Notes under the pieces: generated by a model
Database searches by the model: none
Told to the model about the DNA's origin: nothing
Seen by the model: the letters and a program-made list of their open reading frames with translations, nothing else
Shown: one piece after another, positions 48,701-58,768 of the stretch
How the letters are laid out: the number at the start of each line of letters is the position of its first letter
How positions within the stretch are numbered: the first letter of the stretch is position 1
NCBI GenBank assembly: GCA_031769625.1
Contig: JAUIMM010000200.1
Coordinates: 51,544,001-51,608,000 of the forward strand
Direction: 5' to 3'
Length of the DNA stretch: 64,000 bases
Source of the DNA: Taudactylus pleione
Taxonomy: Eukaryota > Chordata > Amphibia > Anura > Myobatrachidae
Position numbers and translations under genes: made by a program

Positions 48701-48824
48701 CAGACGACGTTGATGGCATGTTATCGTCTATGTCATGACTAGTGGCAGCAGCTTCAGCACTAGGAGGAAGTGGTTCTTGATCTTTCTCTATTTTATTTTT
48801 ATCGGAGAAAGTTTGGTCCTCCAT
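45711..48824 (-). CDS. Intact hAT-family transposase with BED zinc finger
   Basis: 1037 codons, uninterrupted. In hAT transposases the nuclear protein binds the element ends, cuts them through hairpin intermediates on the flanking DNA and reinserts with an 8-bp duplication. Residues 1-240 are polar, with a basic patch (KKIKRVKLAKAQRR, about 117-130, a likely nuclear signal) and an acidic stretch (about 195-217). A BED zinc finger lies at about 252-300 (Cys270, Cys273, His294, His299). The RNase H-like core has TTDMWTSG (Asp502) and ISDNATN (Asp590), followed by CFAHTINL (609-616). The conserved RWNSTLYML lies near 673. The C-terminal dimerisation region is at 920-985 with SVYSERVFSAAG (Glu952, likely third acidic residue). 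The tail is acidic. The start codon is the first ATG and is conserved in copies A and B. It resembles the ZBED/Ac group. The catalytic assignment is by motif, not tested. Confidence 0.95.
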   Translation of the reverse strand: MEDQTFSDKNKIEKDQEPLPPSAEAAATSHDIDDNMPSTSSAKADAQCHSRGHIQSQMAKFRKMTLKKTFKSAEEKRKLANMPFTTRSGKERLRSIPSMFMTSGSASHDDGSPPPTKKIKRVKLAKAQRRTVLSKKISQIPKESPSVVVVAMPDLPSTGREEVALSTICTPPASAERSTHSPLADMQIEDVTVEVQQDEDTGVAGAEEEVGEEDSDGDVVCLNQAPGETVVVRGMKKPITVMPGQKTKHSTSLVWQYFYPNPDNNCLAICTICKGEISRGRDVNHLGTSSLIRHLQRVHKKLLSSSETLAKTVSSPGTPKSRCPVVSKRLQTTPSTPSSSISSLVRIGSSPAGHVTGMTDSPIRDSSGGSCIATPTAAAAAVAAAGSRSSSQRGSRNTTTFTKQLTLQQSLARRMKYDSSHPEAKRITEALTAMLVLDVRPVSAISAVGFRQLMEVVCPRFQIPSRFHFTRQAIPRLYRNVRKSVLSVLKNAVVHNVHLTTDMWTSGTGQTKDYMTVTAHWVDVSPYAATAAASPVAASQKRQLVTRQATLCITGFSKRHTADNLLEKLREIIAQWLTPLRLSWGFVISDNATNIVRALHLGKFQHVPCFAHTINLVVQNFLKSDRGVQETLWVARKISGHFRHSATACRRLERQQTLLNLPRHHLKQEVVTRWNSTLYMLQRMEEQQKAIQAYTSTYDIGKGGGMHLTQAQWRMISVLCKVLQPFELATREVSSDTASLSQVIPLIRLLQKQLEKVKEELRRSDSARHVGLVDEALHLLCQDSRVVNLLKSDHYILATVLDPRFKAYVVSLFPADTSLQRCKDLLVNTLSAEAERDTSTAPSSFSPATGAARKKLRYPKQPASGDAGQAGPSLDIWSGLKDLATISDMSTVTAYDTVTIDRMVEDYIGDSIQVGMSDSPYLYWQEKEAIWRPLYKLALFYLSCPPSSVYSERVFSAAGNLVSERRRRLLPQNVEKMMFIKMNYQLFQGDQPPEGTEGPVVVDSSGDELILCEDEDVHTEEGEESVDEEDEDDILPP

Positions 48825-48869
48825 TTATGTTATATCGATTTGATATATACGTGCGGCTAAACACAGAAA

Positions 48870-51752
48870 ATAATTTTTTTTTTGGTTTGGACTGGAGTGT
48901 ACTTTGTGGGTTACAGCACCCTTTAACGGTCAAGCCAGCCGGCCCTTTACTTATGACACAGGCGCACGCTTGGCACTACTTTGTTGATGCACGTGCGGCT
49001 ACTGCGCACACAATTCACAAACACAGAAAATAATTTTTTTTTGGTTTGGACTGGAGTGTACTTTCGGGGGTTACAGCACCCTTAACGGTCAAGCCAGCCG
49101 GCCCTTTACTTATGACACAGGCGCACGCTTGGCACTACTTTGTTGATGCACGTGCGGCTACTGCGCACACAATTCACAAACACAGAAAATAATTTTTTTT
49201 TGGTTTGGACTGGAGTGTACTTTCGGGGGTTACAGCACCCTTTAACGGTCAAGCCAGCCGGCCCTTTACTTATGACACAGGCGCACGCTTGGCACTACTT
49301 TGTTGATGCACGTGCGGCTACTGCGCACACAATTCACAAACACAGAAAATAATTTTTTTTTGGTTTGGACTGGAGTGTACTTTCGGGGGTTACAGCACCC
49401 TTTAACGGTCAAGCCAGCCGGCCCTTTACTTATGACACGGGCGCACGCTTGGCACTACTTTGTTGATGCACGTGCGGCTACTGCGCACACAATTCACAAA
49501 CACAGAAAATAATTTTTTTTTGGTTTGGACTGGAGTGTACTTTCGGGGGTTACAGCACCCTTTAACGGTCAAGCCAGCCGGCCCTTTACTTATGACACAG
49601 GCGCACGCTTGGCACTACTTTGTTGATGCACGTGCGGCTACTGCGCACACAATTCACAAACACAGAAAATAATTTTTTTTTGGTTTGGACTGGAGTGTAC
49701 TTTCGGGGGTTACAGCACCCTTTAACGGTCAAGCCAGCCGGCCCTTTACTTATGACACGGGCGCACGCTTGGCACTACTTTGTTGATGCACGTGCGGCTA
49801 CTGCGCACACAATTCACAAACACAGAAAATAATTTTTTTTTGGTTTGGACTGGAGTGTACTTTTGGGGGTTACAGCACCCTTTAACGGTCAAGCCAGCCG
49901 GCCCTTTACTTATGACACAGGCGCACGCTTGGCACTACTTTGTTGATGCACGTGCGGCTACTGCGCACACAATTCACAAACACAGAAAATAATTTTTTTT
50001 TGGTTTGGACTGGAGTGTACTTTCGGGGGTTACAGCACCCTTTAACGGTCAAGCCAGCCGGCCCTTTACTTATGACACAGGCGCACGCTTGGCACTACTT
50101 TGTTGATGCACGTGCGGCTACTGCGCACACAATTCACAAACACAGAAAATAATTTTTTTTTTGGTTTGGACTGGAGTGTACTTAGGGGGTTACAGCACCC
50201 TTTAACGGTCAAGCCAGCCGGCCCTTTACTTATGACACAGGCGCACGCTTGGCACTACTTTGTTGATGCACGTGCGGCTACTGCGCACACAATTCACAAA
50301 CACAGAAAATAATTTTTTTTGGGTTTGGACTGGAGTGTACTTTCGGGGGTTACAGCACCCTTTAATGGTCAAGCCAGCCGGCCCTTTACTTATGACACAG
50401 GCGCACGCTTGGCACTACTTTGTTGATGCACGTGCGGCTACTGCGCACACAATTCACAAACACAGAAAATAATTTTTTTTTGGTTTGGACTGGAGTGTAC
50501 TTTCGGGGGTTACAGCACCCTTTAACGGTCAAGCCAGCCGGCCCTTTACTTATGACACAGGCGCACGCTTGGCACTACTTTGTTGATGCACGTGCGGCTA
50601 CTGCGCACACAATTCACAAACACAGAAAATAATTTTTTTTTGGTTTGGACTGGAGTGTACTTTCGGGGGTTACAGCACCCTTTAACGGTCAAGCCAGCCG
50701 GCCCTTTACTTATGACACAGGCGCACGCTTGGCACTACTTTGTTGATGCACGTGCGGCTACTGCGCACACAATTCACAAACACAGAAAATAATTTTTTTT
50801 TTGGTTTGGACTGGAGTGTACTTTGGGGGTTACAGCACCCTTTAATGGTCAAGCCAGCCGGCCCTTTACTTATGACACAGGCGCACGCTTGGCACTACTT
50901 TGTTGATGCACGTGCGGCTACTGCGCACACAATTCACAAACACAGAAAATAATTTTTTTTTTGGTTTGGACTGGAGTGTACTTTCGGGGGTTACAGCACC
51001 CTTAACGGTCAAGCCAGCCGGCCCTTTACTTATGACACAGGCGCACGCTTGGCACTACTTTGTTGATGCACGTGCGGCTACTGCGCACACAATTCACAAA
51101 CACAGAAAATAATTTTTTTTTGGTTTGGACTGGAGTGTACTTTCGGGGGTTACAGCACCCTTTAACGGTCCAGCCAGCCGGCCCTTTATTTATGACACAG
51201 GCGCACGCTTGGCACTACTTTGTTGATGCACGTGCGGCTACTGCGCACACAATTCACAAACACAGAAAATAATTTTTTTTTTGGTTTGGACTGGAGTGTA
51301 CTTTCGGGGGTTACAGCACCCTTAACGGTCAAGCCAGCCGGCCCTTTACTTATGACACAGGTGCACGCTTGGCACTACTTTGTTGATGCACGTGCGGCTA
51401 CTGCGCACACAATTCACAAACACAGAAAATAATTTTTTTTTTGGTTTGGACTGGAGTGTACTTTCGGGGGTTACAGCACCCTTAACAGTCAAGCCAGCCG
51501 GCCCTTTACTTATGACACAGGCGCACGCTTGGCACTACTTTGTTGATGCACGTGCGGCTACTGCGCACACAATTCACAAACACAGAAAATAATTTTTTTT
51601 GGTTTGGACTGGAGTGTACTTTCGGGGGTTACAGCACCCTTTAACGGTCAAGCCAGCCGGCCCTTTACTTATGACACAGGCGCACGCTTGGCACTACTTT
51701 GTTGATGCACGTGCGGCTACTGCGCACACAATTCACAAACACAGAAAATATA
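48870..51752. repeat. 160-bp tandem array in hAT copy C (18 units)
   Basis: Eighteen units at almost exactly 160-bp spacing, marked by GCGCACGCTTGGCACTACTT from 48961 to about 51680. Units differ by only a few bases (T-run length, C/T before GGGGGTT, occasional ATGGTC for ACGGTC). Each has GCACGTGCGGCTACTGCGCA and CAAGCCAGCCGGCCC. A short copy of the phrase ATACGTGCGGCTAAACACAG also sits just before the transposase ATG. The array would form the 5' untranslated or upstream region of the transposase gene. Confidence 0.97.
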
Positions 51753-52260
51753 TTATTTTTTTAGCACTTGGGGGGAGCACCCCTGATGGACAGAGCACCC
51801 CCTGGACAACACTACAGCACTCCTTTAGGACTGGGACACTGCACAGGACTTTGGAGTGGACACAGCCCCTATGGAGAACTGACTGCACAACACAGTCCAG
51901 CCAGCCCCTATGGACTTTGAAGTAGTGGACACAGCCCCTATTAACAACAGCAGCACAACACAGCCAGCCCCTATGGACTTTGAAGTAGTGGACAACAGCA
52001 GCACTACACTACACTACACTACACAGCCCTAACTCCCACCCTCCCTCTTCACTGTCCACAGCCGAGTGAGAAAATGGCGCCGACGCGGGTACCTTATATA
52101 GGATCCAAAACCCGCGAGACTCGGAAGGCGGGATGATGACGTTTTGCCTCGATTTCAGATCCGAGTCAGGCGGGAAAAGTCGAGCCTGACTCGGATCGGA
52201 CTCGGATCGGGGGGGCTCGGGGGGGTTCGGATTTCAGAAATCCGAACCCGCTCACCCCTA
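51753..52260 (-). promoter_or_regulatory. Subterminal region of copy C, candidate promoter end
   Basis: Direct repeats of CAGCCCCTATGGACTTTG, an ACACT run, CCTTATATAGG near 52092, and a GC-rich end with the palindrome GGATTTCAGAAATCC next to the terminus. Placed upstream of the array and the transposase. A promoter function is inferred only from position and the TATA-like motif. Confidence 0.45.
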
Positions 52261-52268
52261 ACACTTAC
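52261..52268. other. 8-bp target duplication, right of copy C
   Basis: ACACTTAC immediately after the terminal CACCCCTA; identical to 45068-45075. Confidence 0.97.
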
Positions 52269-52695
52269 ACACACAAAGCCTATACAGAGACACTTACACA
52301 CACAAAGCTTATACAAAGACACACACACACACACAAAGCCTATACAGAGACATTTACACACACAAAGCCTATACAGAGACACACACACAAAGCCTATACA
52401 GAGACACTTACACACCACACACACACACAAAGCTTATACAGAGACACTTACACACACACACACAAAGCCTATACAGAGACACTTACACACACACAAAGCC
52501 TATACAGAGACACTTACACATACACACACACAAAGCTTATGCAGAGACACTTACACACAAAGCCCATACAGAGACACTTACACACACACAAAGCTTATAC
52601 AGAGACACTTACACACACATACAAAGCCTATACAGAAACACTTACACACAAAGCCTATACAGAGACACTTACACACAAAGCCTATACAGAGACAC

Positions 52696-52748
<53 letters not shown>

Positions 52749-53320
52749 GCCTATACAGAGACACTTACACACACACACACACAAAGCTTATACAGATACA
52801 CTTACACACAAATCCTATACAGAGACACTTATACACACACACATACACATGCACACACAAAGCCTATACAGAGACACTTACATACAAAGCCTATAGAGAG
52901 ACTCTCACACACACAAAGCCTATACAGAGACACTTACACATACACAATCAAAGCTTATGCAGAGACACTTGCACACAAAGCCTATGCAGAGACACTTACA
53001 CACACAAAGCCTATACAGAGACACTTACACACAAAGCCTATACAGAGACACTTACACACACACAGAAGGCCTATACAGAGACACATACATACACACACAA
53101 AGCTTATACAGAGACACTTACACACAAAGCCTACACAGAGACACTTACATACAAAGCCTATACAGAGATACTCACACACACACAAAGCTTATACAGAGAC
53201 ACTTACACACACAAAGCCTATACAGAGACACTTACACACACACACACACACACAAAGCTTATACAGAGACACACACACAAAGCCTAAACAGAGACATACA
53301 CTTACGCACACAAATGCAGC
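52269..53320. repeat. CA-rich minisatellite, right part
   Basis: Continuation of the 41755-45067 array after the hAT copy C insertion, with the same unit. It includes a pure CA run of about 45 bp near 52700-52746. Confidence 0.96.
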
Positions 53321-53805
53321 CAACAGCCCCCCACATTAAAAATTAACACCCCCCCCCCTCCAGCAGCAGTTTAGCCATCCAATACAGCCCCTCCCCCAGC
53401 GGCAGTATATCCACTAGCCACCCCCCCCTTCCCCCAAGAACTTACCTGTAGTGAGCACGGGCAGCGGCGATGGAGAGCGCCGGGTAGGGAAGAATCACTC
53501 CTCAGCCGATGCGGACGGAAGCTCTAGTCTAGGACTCCAGCAGGTCAGGAGGAGGATAGAGCTGGTAGGAAGGCTGCCTAGGAGGGGTTGCGAGCCTCCG
53601 CTGCAGCTGCCCTTACAGGCAGCCAAGCCAACAGCAGGCTAGCAGGCACACTTGCCTGCTCGTTAAAAACCAGACTCAGGACACAATGGTGGTGCAGGGG
53701 AGGGTGTGCGGGTATGATGCCCTGGCCAGCGGTGCCTCCCTCTGTAGGGCTTGCCATGGCAACCAGAGAACATGCCCCGCTCGCCCTGCCCTTGTTACGC
53801 CACTG
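53321..53805. other. Right unique part of the 12.7-kb element
   Basis: C-rich sequence (CCCCCCCCTCCAGCAGCAG) followed by AACTTACCTG and a GC-rich block, ending at the GTTACGCCACTG terminus. The same order (C-rich repeat, A-rich run, AACTTACCT, GC-rich block) is seen at 40060-40560 and at 60700-61300, so three differently terminated elements share related interiors. Confidence 0.65.
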
Positions 53806-53813
53806 CCATCAGA

Positions 53814-55250
53814 TGCTTCTAAGGCAGTGGCATAGTCAGGGTTGCAGATGACTGAAGGGAGCCACAGAAAAGAAGGAAGGATCTGCAGTGTGTTGTTTTC
53901 CCACATGTAGAATGTCGGACGCTTCAGGAGCATTGGCATAGTCAGGACGGCAGATGACTGGAGTGAGCTGCGGTAGAGGAAGGTAGGATCTGCAGTGTGT
54001 TGTTTTCCCACATGTAGGACGTCGGATGGCAGATGACTGGAGGGAGCTGCGGAAGAGGAAGGTAGGATCTGCAGTGTGTTGTTTTCCCACATGTAAGACG
54101 TCGGATGGCAGATGACTGGAGGGAGCTGCGGAAGAGGAAGGTAGGATCTGCAGTGTGGTGTTTTCCCACATGTAGGATGTCGGAACCTACAGGAGCAGCA
54201 GCGTAGCCAGGACGGCAGACGACTGGATGAAGCCATGAAATGGAGGGAGCCGCGGAATGGAGGAAGGCAGAATCTGCATTGTCTTTTCCCATATGTAGGA
54301 CGTCGGATGGCAGATGACTGGAGGGAGCTGCGGAACGGAGGAAGGCAGGATCTGCATTGTCTTTTCCCACATGTAGGACGCCAGAAGGCAGATGACTGGA
54401 GGGAGCCACGGAATGGAGGAAGGCAGGATATGCAGTGTGTTGTTTTCCCACATATAGGACGTTGGACGCTTAAGGAGCAGTGGCATAATCAGGACGGCAG
54501 ATGACTGGAGGGAGCTGCGGAAGAGAAAGGTAGGATCTGCAGTGTGTTGTTTTCCCACATGTAGGATGTCGGACCCTGCAGGAGCAGAAGCGTAGCCAGG
54601 ACGGCAGACGACTGGACGAAACCATGAAATGGAGGGAGCCGCGAAATGGAGGAAGGCAAAATCTGCATTGTCTTTTCCCACATGTAGGACGTCGGATGGC
54701 TGATGACTGGAGGGAGCTGCGGAATGGAAGAAGGCAGGATCTGCAGTGTGTTGTTTTCCCACATGCAGGATGTCGGACCCTTTAGGAGCAGTGGCGTAGT
54801 CAGTACAGCAGATGACTGGAGGGAGCCGCGGAACAGAGTAAGGCAGGATCTGCATTGTCTTTTCCCACATGTAGGACATCGGACGGCAGATGACTGGAAG
54901 GAACCACGGAATGCAGGAAGGCAGGATCTGCAGTGTGTTGTTTTCCAACATGTAAGATATCGGACGCTTCAGGAGCAGAGGTGGAGTCAGTACGTCAGAC
55001 GACTGGAGGGAGCTGCGGAACGGAGGAAGGCAGGATCTGCATTGTCTTTTCCCACATGTAGGACATCGGACGGCAGATGACTGGAGGGAACCGCGGAATG
55101 GAGGAAGGCAGAATTTGCATTGTCTTTTCCCCCGTGTAGGATGCCAGATGGCAGATGACTGGAGGGAGCCACGGAACAGAGGAAGGCAGGATCTGCAGTG
55201 TGTCTTTTCTTACATGTAGGATGTCAGACGCTTCTGGAGTGGTAGCGTAG
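53814..55250. repeat. Minisatellite, right part
   Basis: About 13 units of two size classes: a short one of about 85-95 bp and a longer one of about 120-130 bp that adds GGAGCAGTGGCGTAGTCAGG. All contain GGATCTGCA and CCCACATGTAGGA. Peptides such as DILHVGKQHTADP on the minus strand are by-products of the repeat. Confidence 0.92.
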
Positions 55251-55790
55251 TTAGGATGTTAGCCGCTTCTGGAGCAGTGGCACAGTGTGGACGGCAGATG
55301 GCTAGAGGGGGCCGCGGAGGCAGGCAGGACTGGAGGATAGCATGTATGAGGTGATTTAGCGTACTTTTGTATGAGTGTGTTGCGTGTGTGTGTGTATGTG
55401 GGGTGTGTGGAGAGTGGACAATACAAAACAAGCAGATGGGGACCAACACAGTATAGGACATGAGATGTGGGTGTGGGGGCACAATAGAAAAACATAGAAA
55501 TGGGGAAATGTACACTACAGGACATACAGATGAGGGGAGAGAAAGTGCACAATACAGGATATACATTATTTTCTGGTGGTAATATAGAACACAGATCAAA
55601 CAAGGAATGTGGGGAAAGCATAATGCAGGATATACTGATCATGGGGAGAACAATACAGATTGGGGCCCAATATTGGACATACAGGTTAGTGGGGCATAAA
55701 ACAGAACATACAGATCGGGGGCATGTAGGGGATCTGATGGGCCTTAAAAGGGGCATGTGGGAAACTCCTGGACCTGTGGAGGTGGCTAAG
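55251..55790. repeat. Degenerate purine-rich tandem repeat
   Basis: Loose 35-45 bp periodicity with recurring GGACATACAGAT, ACAATACAGGATATAC and GGGGAGA. No gene. Confidence 0.55.
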
Positions 55791-56952
55791 CTACTCTTCT
55801 GGAGATAATGAAAGTACTAACCTTTATCTAACTGAACAAAGTGCTGTATATCCAAATGATGAAATATTACAAACTAGTATAGGCTAACGTGTGATATAGA
55901 GCTGTAATAAGTGAATATTTTTCTATCTCTTTTTCTATGCAAATATTAAGTGTGAAATAGCTCTTTTCCCAGAATCCTGTTCATTATTGCACACAATTGC
56001 ACCAGTACAGTATACTATTTTATCGCATTTAACACCTAAACGTTAGAAATTTACTGTATAGCTTTTATTTACTGTACAACTTTCCTTTCAGAAGGTTCCC
56101 ACTTGTTACTATAAGAACGAAAACTTATTTATATGATCCACACATTAGGGGGAATAAAATTCACAACTGCACCAAGGTTACAGTTTGTCCCTCTGCCTGC
56201 TCATACACTAACAACATCTTCTCCTCTTTCTCCCCTTGGTCTGCACAGAAGCTGCTGATCTTTGGTAAGTACTGAACCCCTCCCTGTACCTATTAGTACA
56301 CCTCTTATTGCCCAGAGGGAAGGGCGATCCTGATGCCATGGTTCCCCAGAGGTTTCCCCCACAGGGGGTTTTTCCTCTCCTGAGTGCTGAAGGATGACTC
56401 TTCGTGAGTCAGGAGGTTGCCCAAGTATGTGGCTGTTACGCCATTATCACCCATCAGTCACCTATCAATCACATGCAGGTACAGTGGCTCTGATTGGATA
56501 ATTCACAAATATTTGTTGTTAAATATTCTGCATAATAAAAATGTTTTATATTTTAACATATAATAACTGTTTGATGTAATCATTGCCAGAGTCTCCATTC
56601 CTTACTGATTGCTACTTTCACAGGGTCTACAAATTATTACAGATATGATTGTTACTGTCCTGTCCTTCTGGTGCTGTATAGCTGCTAGACACAATCATAT
56701 ATTATATACAGCAGCCCTGGAGAAGTTGTCCAAAGTCACCAATCAGCTTCTGTCATTTATGTACAGTAGCACAATATTTCAAATGATAGAAGCTCATTGG
56801 TTGATTTCGTCAACTACTCAACTTTATCTCTCTCCAAGGCTTGATACATCTCCCTGACAGTGCTATGTCCCCCTTTCACTTAATTAGCAAGTTAAAATTA
56901 TTATTGATCATGTCTTTGCCTTGGTAAATAGGGTAAGACATTCATAGTATAA

Positions 56953-56992
<40 letters not shown>

Positions 56993-58266
56993 TTTATATA
57001 TAGTTGTTCCCTAATGGGTCTTAAGGTGCTTAAAAATGGGGTATCCAACTTTAGATAACTTTGCTTTATTATTCAAGCTTCTTCTGTCCCTGAAAAAATA
57101 TGAAAAGTGGCCTCATGTAGGTTGGAATAAATCAACAATAAGCTGGGCCCAACACAAAATCACCAAAGACAGCTGTTAGACATACTGTAGGTCACTAATT
57201 CAGTGATTAGCAGAATGCCCGGTAATATGTAACTGATTGTAAAATAAGATATGATGTAAAGGGGAGGAAAGTGTATGGTCTTATATTATCATAGGTTACA
57301 TATTTAAGTGCCCTCTTCCATGATGAAGTCTTTGCATTATACTATTTATTCATATTACGGTTAATATCCTTCTCCCATTCAGGCTAAATGTTGTCCCCCT
57401 GCAGTGAGAATAGCCTGGTAACCTTGGTATGTGTAATACAGACAATGTAAATCCCTCTGTGCCATCGTCACCTGGATGAGAACATAGAAATAAGAGTGGG
57501 ATGTGTCCCTATTACCTCGTGCTCACTCCCAGGCCTCTTCCACCACACTTTATGGGCCCAACCCAGAGGCTCAGGCAGTGTCGATGTTCAGGTAGTGCAG
57601 CGATTATTTTCAACTGCGCAAACAATTCAGAAAACCTCTATGGCCCATGTGTTACACAGAATCTGCGCACATATCTGTTGTTGTGATCGGGACAGACGGT
57701 ATCAGAAATGGAAATGTGATGGGCATTCTTGGGTGGTGGCTAGAAGGGAATGCAAAAGAATTGTGACTCATGGGCGTGTTATGGGAGCGTTGTGGGTGTG
57801 CTGTGGGTGTGTCAGTGACAGCGGCCGCATTCCCAAATGCACAGCCGCAGTGGCCACAGTCAGACGGAGAATGTGCACCTGCCATAGGGCTGGTGCAGGT
57901 GTTAATGGTGAACGCAATAGTGGCATCTTAGGAATCACTGGTGGTATTACAGCGTACAGAGACGCTGATAGTGGGTGTCTCAGTCCTTGCACACTCAGGC
58001 GCAGGCTACTACACCAGGGGAAGGCTGATACCAGCATTTGTATATTATATAGCAGCTGTGATAGGCTGTGTGCATTGTTGGGAATTTAGAATACAAACCT
58101 CACTGGGGCAAGGACTGAATAATACATATTCTCTGTACAGCTCTGCATAATATGATAATATACATGATCATAGTAATAATATAATAATAATAATCTATAG
58201 CTATATTTATTTCCTTTAGTACATTGGAAGCCTATGGGATGCAATTATGATAGGGATGATAGGCAC
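55791..58266. other. Unassigned sequence with small repeats
   Basis: AT-rich sequence, no gene supported. It contains a likely relative of the 147-bp MITE at about 56719-56863 (ACCAATCAGCTTCT and CTCTCCAAGGCTTGATACAT), a TAA microsatellite at 56952-56991, a GC-richer block at 57480-57990 with one 197-codon frame of no recognisable family, and a degraded dispersed-repeat tail at 58080-58150. Confidence 0.4.
56952..56991. repeat. TAA microsatellite
   Basis: Uninterrupted AAT/TAA trinucleotide run of about 13 units. Confidence 0.9.
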
Positions 58267-58269
58267 TAA

Positions 58270-58765
58270 GGGCCTGATTCAGAGCCACTCGCTCTGAATC
58301 AGGGCCTGGCATTTTTATTTGGATCGGCCTCTTGGCTGCTCGCATAGCTGTGGTCAGTGCAGCCATGATGATGGTCGCGATGGTCAAGACCATCGAGACC
58401 ATCGGGCTGGCGACGAGACCCCTGTGGTAGGGTCTCGTGGCGGCAAGCCCCAGAGAGATTTCGGCTCTAACAGAGCCAGAATCTCTCCACTGACATCACC
58501 CGTGATGTCAGTGGGGCCGGCCCCAAATGGCAGGCGTTCTCATGGGAACGCCTCCGTTTGGGCAGCCATCCCCCCAGCCCGCCCACCAAAAGGGGCGAGC
58601 TGTCACTCAACATCGACAGCTCACCCCCTTTGTTGCGAGACCCAGAGCGACGGATTGCCCGTCGCTAGCCGGGTATCACACATGTGCACGACGGAGCCAG
58701 CTCCGTCGTGCGCATGCGCTGTGGGCCACCATCGACCCGGTTGTGGCTGGGTCTGAATCAGGCCC
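58270..58765 (-). mobile_element. Hairpin-chain MITE, copy 6
   Basis: 496 bp, flanked by TAA at 58267-58269 and 58766-58768. It begins GGGCCTGATTCAGAGCC and ends GGGTCTGAATCAGGCCC. It is the most diverged copy, but hairpins such as AATCTCTCCACTGACATCAC-type stems and the GATGGTC palindrome remain. It lies outside the inverted repeat. Confidence 0.88.
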
Positions 58766-58768
58766 TAA

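Larger units (their letters stand above)
45076..52260 (-). mobile_element. Putatively autonomous hAT element, copy C
   Basis: 7185 bp with termini TAGGGGTGTGCACCGG and GCTCACCCCTA and a perfect 8-bp duplication, the hAT hallmark. On the minus strand the order is right terminus, subterminal GC-rich region (51753-52260), 18-unit 160-bp array (48870-51752), intact transposase gene (48824-45711), about 630 bp of 3' sequence and left terminus. No disabling mutation is visible in the gene, and the duplication is perfect, so insertion was recent. Copies A (3800-9215) and B (15824-28606) belong to the same family. Confidence 0.97.
41102..53805. mobile_element. 12.7-kb hAT-like element with minisatellite interior
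   Basis: The left terminus CAGTGGCGTAACTAGG and the right terminus TTGTTACGCCACTG are inverted repeats. The 8-bp flanks CCGTCAGA (41094-41101) and CCATCAGA (53806-53813) differ at one base. The element lies inside the minisatellite 40900-55250. It carries no transposase of its own type. Removing copy C (7185 bp plus duplication) leaves about 5.5 kb, mostly minisatellite. Termini of this type are typical of non-autonomous hAT families in vertebrates. Confidence 0.85.

Noticed and set aside
53676..54951. Overlapping frames with a repeated DILHVGKQHTADP motif
   Set aside because: Translation of the GGATCTGCAGTGTGTTG-type minisatellite, with no unique domain.
57496..58089. 197-codon frame as a host gene
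   Set aside because: No recognisable domain, composition is Cys/Arg rich without pattern, and it ends in an old dispersed repeat. Not enough to support a gene.
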